A program made the translations under genes and the position numbers. From Saposhnikovia divaricata (taxonomy: Eukaryota; Streptophyta; Magnoliopsida; Apiales; Apiaceae), in the NCBI GenBank assembly GCA_036435485.1, contig CM071598.1:177516148-177580147 (forward strand): DNA of 64,000 bases, written 5' to 3'. Below, piece by piece: positions 56,239 to 64,000 of the stretch. Position 1 is the stretch's first letter; every line of letters starts with the position of its first letter. A model generated the notes under the pieces. That model did not search any database. It was not told where the DNA came from and saw nothing but the letters and a program-made list of their open reading frames with translations.

Positions 56239-59200
56239 GTCACATCAGTTGGAACTGTCGAGGGCTTGGGAATCCTCGCACAGTTCGGGCGCTTGGTGAT
56301 CTTTTAAGGGATCACAAACCCAATTTCTTGTTTTTAATTGAGACACTTTCATATGCTAACAGAATTGAAGAGATTAGAGTCAAATTTGGTTTTGATAATT
56401 GTTTTTCAGTAGATAGAATTGGAAGGAGAGGAGGGTTGGCTGTACTCTGGAAAAATTGTATTCAATGTCAAGTAGCTGGATTCTCAACTCACCACATTGA
56501 TATGTTCTTTTTGGAGAATAACAATATTTCGTGGCGATTATCTTGTTTTTATGGTTATCCAGTAAAAACACGACGTCGACAATCCTGGAATTTAATTCGC
56601 CGGTTGGCAACTATATCACCAACTTTACCCTGGTGTATATGGGGAGATTTTAATGATCTTATGTACCCGTCGGATAAAAAAGGTAAAGTTGCTCATCCTC
56701 AATACTTGTTTGATGGTTTTTGTAATACGGTGAATGACTGCTTTTTGACTGAACTTATGTTAAGTGGGGGGAAATTCACGTGGGAACGAGGCAGGGGTAC
56801 TAATGCATGGGTTAGAGAGAAACTAGATCGTGGTTTTGCTACTACGAGTTGGAGAACTAAATTCCCTCTATACAGTATGAGACTTTTGCAGGCGCCAGTA
56901 TCCGATCATGTACCAATATCACTGGAGTTGTTAAGTATTGTGATCTCAAGGAAAGAATTCAGATTTCGATTTGAAAATATATGGCTCAAAGAACCAAACT
57001 TCGTGCAAGAGATTACTGAAGTGTGGAGATCCATTCCTGTTACTCAACTGCTCTAAAAAATTGTTGAAGTTACATCTTTTATGGCTCGATGGGGCAGGTC
57101 TTTTTTTCATAAATTCCGCGAGAAGATCAAAAAACACAAAGCAAATCTCACTAAACTGGTGGATTTTAACGATGAGAATAGTGTGCAGGAGTATCTAAGT
57201 GAACGTGAGAAATTGAATACACTTTTACTCCATGAGGAAACATATTGGAAACAGAGAGCTAAGGTGTTTTGGCTTCGAGAAGGTGACGACAATACAAGAT
57301 TCTTCCATGCAGCTGCTTCTACAAAGAAAAAAGCAAACAAAGTTGAGTTCTTAGTAAATGATGTTGGGGAGATAGTTGAAGACCAAGATGGAATGTGCGA
57401 AGTTGTACGAAATTATTTTCCTAAACTGTTTACGGAGGAGGAAAATGTAACTGAGATGGGGGATAGCACATGTCCTAGAATGGTTACTGCTGAACAGAAT
57501 TTGAAACTGGTGGATGATTTTAGCTTTGAAGAATTCACCACAGCTATCAAACAAATGCACCCTGACAAGGCATCGGGGCCTGATGGTCTTAATCCTGCTT
57601 TCTTTCAAAATTTCTGGACAGTTATGGGGAATGAGGTTTTTCAACAGTGTAAGGAATGGATTCAGGCAAAGAATTTTCCAGAGGGGCTGAATAATACGAA
57701 CGTGGTTCTTATTCCGAAAAAAGAGAATGTCTCTTGTATGAAAGATCTTCGTCCTATAGCGTTATGTAATGTTCTATACCGAATTATGGCAAAAGTTTTG
57801 GCAAATCGGTTGAAGGAGGTTTTGCCGAGTTTGATTTCGGAAAATCAATCTGCTTTCATCAAGAAAAGGAGCATAACTAACAATGTCCTGATAGCTTTTG
57901 AAATGATCCACCATATGAATCAGAAAAAGAAAGGCAATGTAGGGGAGGTGGCTTTAAAATTGGACATAAGCAAAGCTTATGATAGAGTAAATTGGTCTTT
58001 TTTATGGCGAAGAATGGAAGCAATGGGTTTCTCTGATGTATGGATTGATTGGATGAAGGTATGTGTTCAGACTGTCACGTACAATTTCGGTTTAAATGGT
58101 GATCTCATTGGACCAATCGTGCCTAAAAAGGGCCTGAGACAGGGAGATCCCCTATCTCCCTATCTATTTTTGATCTGTGCTGAAGGCTTGTCCTATGCCA
58201 TTGATGTTGCAGCTAATAATGGTGAGATTCATGGATGTCAGATTAGTCCAACAACCCCGATAATATCACATCTCCTGTTCGCCGATGACAGCTTCTTATT
58301 CTTTCAAGGTACTACAGAGGAAGCAACAAATGTAAAAAACCTTCTTGTTAGCTATGAAAAATGGTCTGGGCAATCTGTCAATTTCCAGAAATCGGGCGTG
58401 TTTTATGGCTCAAATGTTAATCATGACAAACAAGAGGAAATCTCTAGAATCCTGGAAATGCATAACACTATTACTGAAACAAAATACCTTGGTCTACCTT
58501 CCTTGGTGGGTCGTTCAAAACGGAGAGTTTTTGGGTATTTGAAGGATAATGCTCGCAAACGGATACAAGGGTGGCAAAGAAAACAAATGTCTCGGGCTGG
58601 GAAAACGGTACTAATCCGGAATGTAGCTCAAGCTATTCCTGCCTATAGTATGTCATGTTTCCTTATTCCCAAGACGATTTGTCAAGAGCTTGAACAACTG
58701 TTTAATAATTTCTGGTGGAGGTCCAACAATGGTGGGAACAGTAGAGGAATGTGAATTGGCTTTCGTGGAATAAAATGAGTACCTCAAAAAGTAAAGGAGG
58801 CATAGGGTTCAGGAATCTACATGGTTTTAATATTGCATTGCTTGGAAAACATGTTTGGAACTTCATGCAGAATCCTGATTTGTTGGTTAGCAGAGTGTAT
58901 AAAGAAAGATATTTTCCACAATCACATGTCTTGAAGGCTAAGAAGGGGAATGGTTCAAGTTTTCTATGGTCAGGTATATGGACAGCTAAAGAAGAACTGG
59001 CTGCAGGTTTTCGATGGGTTCTGGGAAACGGGGATAATATTGTTGCCACAAAAGACCCATGGCTGAGAAGCAAGAAGGATTTTAAGGTGGATCATACTGA
59101 AGTATATGCAGACATAAATGAATTGGTGTCTAGTTACCTCTTGCCAAATGAGAAAAAATGGAATGTACCGTTGGTTCGAAGTCAGTTTTGCCCAAATGAT

Positions 59201-60334
59201 GCAGAAGCAATTCTAGAAATTCATATTCCTCAACGTACTGTACTTGATAAAATGGTGTGGACAACATCTAGCAATGGAATATACAATGCTAAAGCGGCTT
59301 ATCACTTCTGGTATGCCCTGACATTTGGTACTAATACTATACCTCAGTTCTTGGGTTGGAAACGGGTTTGGCATTTGAAATTACCGCACAAAATCAAAAT
59401 ATTTATATGGCGATTTTGTCGAAACGCCATTCCAGTAAGAGATAGATTGAACTCAAAAGGAATTAACATTCCTATCATATGTCCTATGTGTGACAATGAT
59501 ATCGAACATATGCTTCATCTCTTTAATGATTGTCACTTTGCAGCTGAGTGTTGGAGTCATGTGGGACTAACATATGATTGGAGCACAACAGAATTTGCAC
59601 CAGAATGGCTAATTTATAAACTCAGCACTTCTACTGCTGATGAATTAGCGAAGATATGTGTAGTGTTATGGGGTATTTGGCAGTGGAGGAATAAGAAAGT
59701 TTGGGATGCACAACTGGTCACCCCTGCATTTGCTATGGATAGTAGTTTCAAGTTCTACTCAGCATGGGTGGAAGCAAGGAAAAATCAGATGCCTGCAGTG
59801 AAATTCAGCTCTAGTGGAGCAAATGTGACGCCAGATAGTAAATGGAAGCCGCCTGCTATGGGTACGTTTAAGATTAATGTCGATGCTTCTGTCTTTCCGA
59901 ATGCACCAACATACTCAGTGGGGATGATCTTGCGAAATTATTATGAAGGTACGTTCTTGGGAAGTAGAACATGCTGCTTTGCTGGAGAGGTATCAGTAGT
60001 AGAAGCTGAAGCAATGGGTGTACTTGAAGCTTTATCATGGATAAAGGATAGACGAATGCAAGAAGATGTAGTGGTGGTGGAATCAGATTCGCAGCTTACT
60101 GTACAAACAATTCATAACACTGCTTTGAACCTTCTCGAAGTTGGTGAGATTATTGAGAGCTGCAAACAAATTCTTGGCAGTTTGCCTCGAGTCTCGGTTA
60201 AATTTATTCGGAAAAATGCTAACAGGGTAGCACATCAAGTAGCTAGAATCCCTTGCTTAGTTAATTCCCGCACCTTATTCACGTCTCCTCCTACGTGTTT
60301 GTTGGAGGCTATTTCTTATGATCTTTTGTTTTGA
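56235..60334 (+). pseudogene. LINE ORF2 (endonuclease-RT-RNase H), one stop and one frameshift
   Basis: Start ATG 56235 overlaps the ORF1 stop. The apurinic-type endonuclease has SWNCRGLGNP, FLIETL, WGDFND and SDHVPISLE. An in-frame TAA at 57054-57056 (where a CAA is likely) interrupts the linker. Reverse transcriptase has ASGPDGLNPAFF, RPIALCNVLYRIMAKVLANR, NQSAFI, LDISKAYDRVNW, GLRQGDPLSPYLF and the catalytic FADDSFLFF (58278). A frameshift lies near 58745. The last frame (58751-60334) has KSKGGIGFRNLHGFN, a zf-RVT region (WHLKLPHKIKIFIWR, CPMCDNDIEHMLHLF) and a C-terminal RNase H (INVDAS, VVESDS, NRVAHQVAR). About 1365 codons in all, normal for plant L1. Inactive as it stands. Confidence 0.9.
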
Positions 60335-60376
60335 ATGAAATGATTACATAAGTTTCAAAAAAAAAAACAATAAATC

Positions 60377-60662
60377 AATAATTTATCAACGATTTTTGAA
60401 AAATCGGACAATTTTAAAAACATTAATCCAAATAAAGATATAACAAAATTATTGAGAACTAGAAAAAAGTGTTGATCTTGCCATTATTTTTTGGCAAGCT
60501 CGAACTCTGATCTTTGAAAAGGAGTTGCAAACCACAATTGATGTTGTGAGTTATTTATATTTTAATCCTCGGTGCCTTTTCTCATCCACTTTTAGGGGTT
60601 TGGTGCATGATACTAAAAAAATTGATGTTCAGATTTTTTTTACTACAATACTGTCATTATAT
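60377..60662. other. AT-rich DNA, right half of the LINE target repeat
   Basis: Contains CGATTTTTGAAAAATCGG palindromic sequence; no gene. Confidence 0.4.
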
Positions 60663-61140
60663 TCTTATATATAATAAACGTAATAGGATATTATTCATAA
60701 ATTTTGGTTTAGTCTTTTGGTTTAGTTACTGTACCACCAAAATAATTTCAACCATTAAATATAGTATTTTTAAAAACAGACAATCAAGATTATATCATAT
60801 TAAGAAGAAAAAATTATAATATTAAAAGGATATAATTAAAAAGTTTGTATAGAATTGAATTTTAAAAAATTATAATATGAAAAGGATATAATTAAAACAG
60901 GATACAATTGAATTTATTTTTTTATTAATATTAAAAAAAGTTCATATTTACTATTTGGGCTCTATCTTGAGATCTAGAAATTAGATTTGGATGATTTTAT
61001 GGTCCACGCAAGACTCATAAAATTATTTTTAATTTAGTTATGATTTAACAATTATTTATCGAAATTAAAATACTCAAAATCTCAAATGAAAATATAATTA
61101 CAAATTTTTACATTAATCATATTCAATATAAAATAAAATC
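60663..61140 (+). repeat. Dispersed repeat family R1, copy 3
   Basis: TCTTATATATAATAAACG start, ACTGTACCACCAAAATAAT, CAATCAAGATTATATCATAT, and the LTR-like module GATTTGGATGATTTTATGGT at 60984-61110. Collinear with copies at 47822 and 51451. Confidence 0.6.
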
Positions 61141-61380
61141 TGACAAATGGACTTAGCATTAGATGATTTTGGCCACTTTTTTCAAAAATTCAATTTAGTG
61201 TGAAATGGCATAGAATGTAGCCCAAAAGAAATGAGAAATGGGTAGTAGCATTGTGGATGCCTAAAGATCGCTTGATTCGAAAAGTTTCGTTTTATTATCA
61301 CAATTTTTTTTACATAGACTACAAAATTTCACATTCTATTTGATTCATTCAGGCACAGTTGAATAATAAATTTAAACTAA
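61141..61380. other. Intergenic DNA, nothing recognised
   Basis: No ORF or repeat signature. Confidence 0.4.
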
Positions 61381-62339
61381 TCTATAATCTATTATATATA
61401 TAATATCACAATATGTCATATTTTATTCCTTACAAATTTACTATTTTAGCCCTTCATACATTTAATATACATCATTTAATGATCTTTTTTTTTTAAAACT
61501 ATCATTTAATGATCTTGTATTCAATATGTGTTTATTTAATACTTAAATATTACGTAATTAATTACATCAAACTAATTATAGCCATTAACTTTCGCAATTA
61601 ATAACTTATATTGGTACATATATTTAGATTAAAATTCTTGGGTAAATTAATATATAATTACGCCAATATCTGAATAATAACCGTATAGAAATACTCATAA
61701 AATTCGAGAATGGAACTAATCGATCTGGTTCGCGATTATGGATTAAACGTGGGAATAACAAGAATAATATTCGTAATTTAAATTCTCAGTTCTGAATAAA
61801 GTGAATTTAAATTCACAACTGAAAACATTGAATTAGATGACTATCTTAGTAGATATTATAATAGACATATCATGTTGCAAATGAAGTACTCGTGAAAAGA
61901 GTTTGCTAAGCTATATTTCGGCAGCACCGCTACAAATTGAAAGGTGTTCACGGCCACGAAATTGAACTACTAAAAGCGAATATATAGCAATATTTCACAT
62001 TTTATTTAAAATCATTTCGCATTTATGCCTTCCAATTTCCTATGATTTTACTCTAAAACCCCCCTAAAGTCAAATGCTATGAAAACATTAGTTAATCTTC
62101 ACATTGTCTAGAATAGAAACTGTGACATCTCAGTTCTAAATATAATGAATTTGAATTTATAACTACAATAATTGAACTAGATGACAAATTTTGGATATTA
62201 GAATTGTTTGAACACAACCTGTTAGAAGATAAGAGCACTTGAGTTGATCTATATTTAAGCAACATTACAATAAATTGAAGAATATTCATACTCATAACTA
62301 TTAAAACCAAAATGTGCCTTGCACGGGTAATGAAGCTAG
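61381..62339 (+). mobile_element. Non-autonomous Helitron, about 0.95 kb
   Basis: The 5' end is TCTATAATCTATTATATATA at 61381, after A; an alternative TCTATTATATATATAATATC at 61388 is also preceded by A. The 3' end is the hairpin GTGCCTTGCAC followed by GGGTAATGAAGCTAG before T at 62339. No coding sequence. An internal direct repeat around GAATTTAAATTCACAACTGAA and GAATTTGAATTTATAACTAC is visible. Confidence 0.78.
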
Positions 62340-63659
62340 TTAGAATAATACTACAACATTCTACTTTGTTGAAACATTTTATTCCGCCTAGGAACCACGT
62401 ATGTTTGTACAACTCTTTCCTCTTCCCTAAGCCTAATTATAAACGCCTTTATCTTCTCCAATCTCGCCTCATTCTGTCCCCAGACCTAAACCCTGGAAGT
62501 TTTTGTTTTTTAATTCAACTCATGTGTGAAAAAATGGAATGTCGACAAGGTAACTACTATATTCAAACTCATTATACGTGTATCCCTCTGCTGTACGTGT
62601 ATCCATCTGCTGCCCAGACAAATGACTTTTCGGCCGTTAACAAGTCTGTCTCAAAGGTATTTTTTGTTTAATCTTTAAGTATCCACGTCATGGATGCACT
62701 AAAATATTCAGGAATTCCGTCTAATGTATGGAAGATGATTTGTGGCTACCTGTTTGATAAATTGTCTACACAAATGTTGTGTTTGGAATTTTGATTGCTT
62801 GCGTTCATAATGCAATCTCTTCATTATCAAGTTTACAACTAATAGTTCCCACGACCGATTAGAGGCTTCCGATCACCGTTCTGGGCACTTTTCCTGGGGT
62901 ACCTCACCTGAGTTTGGGTATCTGCAAAACAATGCTTGCCCGGGGGTGGTGGTCGTCAAGCACCTCCGGTGTGAGAATCAGTAATCGGAAATAATAATAA
63001 CCAAGCTGGTGAGAATATATCGTGTGTGAAGAATATGTAGAGAGCTTTTGTATCGTAGGAGTTTTTTATGTATGAAAGTTGTTCTCTTTCTTTTGTGTGT
63101 AGAATGGGGGTATTTATAGGTTGGGTTTCCCAATCACTGTTGCCCACTAGTTGTGCCGTTAAAGCTACAGTGAGCCACTACTGGAACAGTGATTGGTGTC
63201 CCCTCCTCACATACCTTGATTCTGCCACTGAGCTACTTTAGTCAGATTTTGTCTGTTGCAACTGGGTGTCCTTGAATATTATATTGCCTCCTTGTCTTAT
63301 GGAGCAAGATACCTTTATGCAAGTGGGCAAGTGGGTGTACCTTTATGCAAGTGGGTGTGCAAATGGATAAAGCAAGATATTTTTGTGCAAGTGGGTTAGT
63401 ATAAGAGAGGTGATAACTTGAAACACTTTTTGTGAATATTCTTTTGTATTTGTTGAAATAATACTTTTGAAATTAGATATACTTTGTTAAGTACTCCAGA
63501 ATTGTGTTTTTAGAAAAACAAGTATTTTGCTATTATCGGGTGCCTGCTGATAACTATCAGCGGGTACTTATCATTGCCCCCACTCCCTCTAGGCGCTTTA
63601 GCGGGTAGGGGGAGTAAAAGGAAATGAAATGCGGAAATATGCAAAACTGTGTAATGCCT
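62340..63659. other. Non-coding, with TATA-like and exon-like patches
   Basis: ATTATAAACGCC at about 62437 resembles a TATA box, and a short frame ending CAA|GGTAAC at about 62551 could be a small first exon, but nothing confirms a gene. At 63108 GGGTATTTATAGG is a second TATA-like motif, with TE-like GC-rich sequence (62860-62990) before it. The pair CACTCCCTC and GGTAGGGGGAGT (63580-63615) can fold back. Confidence 0.35.
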
Positions 63660-63880
63660 GTGCCCCCCAAGTGTTGGCGGACAACACTTAGGAGTTAAAA
63701 AATTTTGCTGTAAAAATGTGCCCCCCAAGTGTTGGCGGACAACACTTAGGAGTTAGAAAGTTTTTGTAAAAATGTGCCCCCAAAGTGTTGGTGGACAACA
63801 CTTAGGAGTTATAAAATTTTGCTGTAAAAATGTGCCCCCAAGTGTTGGCGGACAACACTTAGGAGTTAGAAAATTTTGCT
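63660..63880. repeat. Four-unit tandem repeat with a hairpin in each unit
   Basis: Units start at 63660, 63718, 63774 and 63832 (periods 58, 56 and 58). Each has GTGCCCCC, then the inverted repeat AAGTGTTG-GCGGA-CAACACTT, then AGGAGTTA and a T-rich spacer. Nearly identical copies. Confidence 0.88.
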
Positions 63881-64000
63881 AGACGGCTTCAAGTTTGTGC
63901 GGTTTGCGGTGCTTGACGTGTGCGAAGTTGAAACGTTTTTGTTTGATATGCGTAACTGCTATGCGAATAAATGCTTATTATTGTCAATTAATTAGAGAAT

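Larger units (their letters stand above)
54951..60367 (+). mobile_element. L1-type plant LINE, near full length, TSD CAATAAATC
   Basis: Two ORFs and a terminal A run (60357-60367) are flanked by the 9-bp direct repeat CAATAAATC (54942-54950 and 60368-60376). ORF1 has DUF4283 and a zinc knuckle; ORF2 has endonuclease, reverse transcriptase, zinc-ribbon and RNase H. Only three lesions are apparent in 5.3 kb, so the insertion is fairly young. Confidence 0.9.

Noticed and set aside
62312..62671. 119-codon plus-strand frame as a gene
   Set aside because: No recognisable domain; it begins inside the Helitron end and lacks convincing splice partners.
1..64000. CRISPR-like or bacterial mobile system suggested by regularly spaced repeats
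   Set aside because: Repeats are minisatellites and TE modules in plant nuclear DNA; there are no spacers of uniform length and no cas-like genes.

Overview
This is nuclear DNA of a flowering plant, most likely a eudicot. The evidence is AT-rich intergenic DNA, GT-AG introns, plant-type Ty3/gypsy (Athila-like) and Ty1/copia elements, a plant L1-type LINE, Helitrons with A|TC...CTAG|T junctions, hAT, MULE and pogo-type MITEs, tRNA-derived SINEs, and a plant equilibrative nucleoside transporter (ENT) gene. The species cannot be fixed from the sequence. There are no bacterial features, CRISPR arrays, rRNA or tRNA genes.

The one host gene that can be assembled completely is an ENT on the minus strand (37130-39882). 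It has eight coding exons that join in frame to 449 codons plus stop. Downstream of it lies a decayed tandem array of ENT fragments (exons 7/6 at 35713-36533, exons 8/7 at 33519-33833, exon 6 at 21485-21795). Other host-gene pieces are a first exon of a MATE transporter at the left edge (425-628, minus), a MATE pseudogene fragment near 34.5-34.8 kb, a four-exon stretch of an unrecognised basic protein (11138-11785, minus) and the tail of an acidic DUF761-like protein (9612-9899, plus).

Most of the rest is transposable elements, often nested. From left to right: a possible Helitron around the MATE exon (213-1874); a LINE-derived retroposon with a 10-bp TSD (1939-2761); MITEs at 2.9-4.1 kb; a pogo/Emigrant-like MITE (4498-5144); a hAT element holding a 510-bp tandem duplication (7417-9499); a copia gag-pol without a visible left LTR (12130-16790); a hAT element (17976-20795) interrupted by a Helitron and a LINE 3' fragment; a complete, young Athila-like gypsy element (22345-32997) inserted in the ENT array; two or three SINEs; a small hAT (42502-42903); a MULE-like element (43850-44999); two sister Helitrons full of internal repeats (45106-47428 and 52605-54577); a candidate solo LTR with minisatellites (49105-51450); a nearly full LINE (54951-60367); a further Helitron (61381-62339); and a hairpin-bearing tandem repeat at the right edge.

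The window is therefore a transporter-gene region (MATE, ENT) that has expanded and decayed by tandem duplication and repeated TE insertion. I found no clearly new protein system. The most useful leads are the Helitron families, a sequence module shared between the gypsy LTR and an unrelated-looking repeat family, the ATGA-coupled LINE ORFs, and the single in-frame stop inside the gypsy protease.
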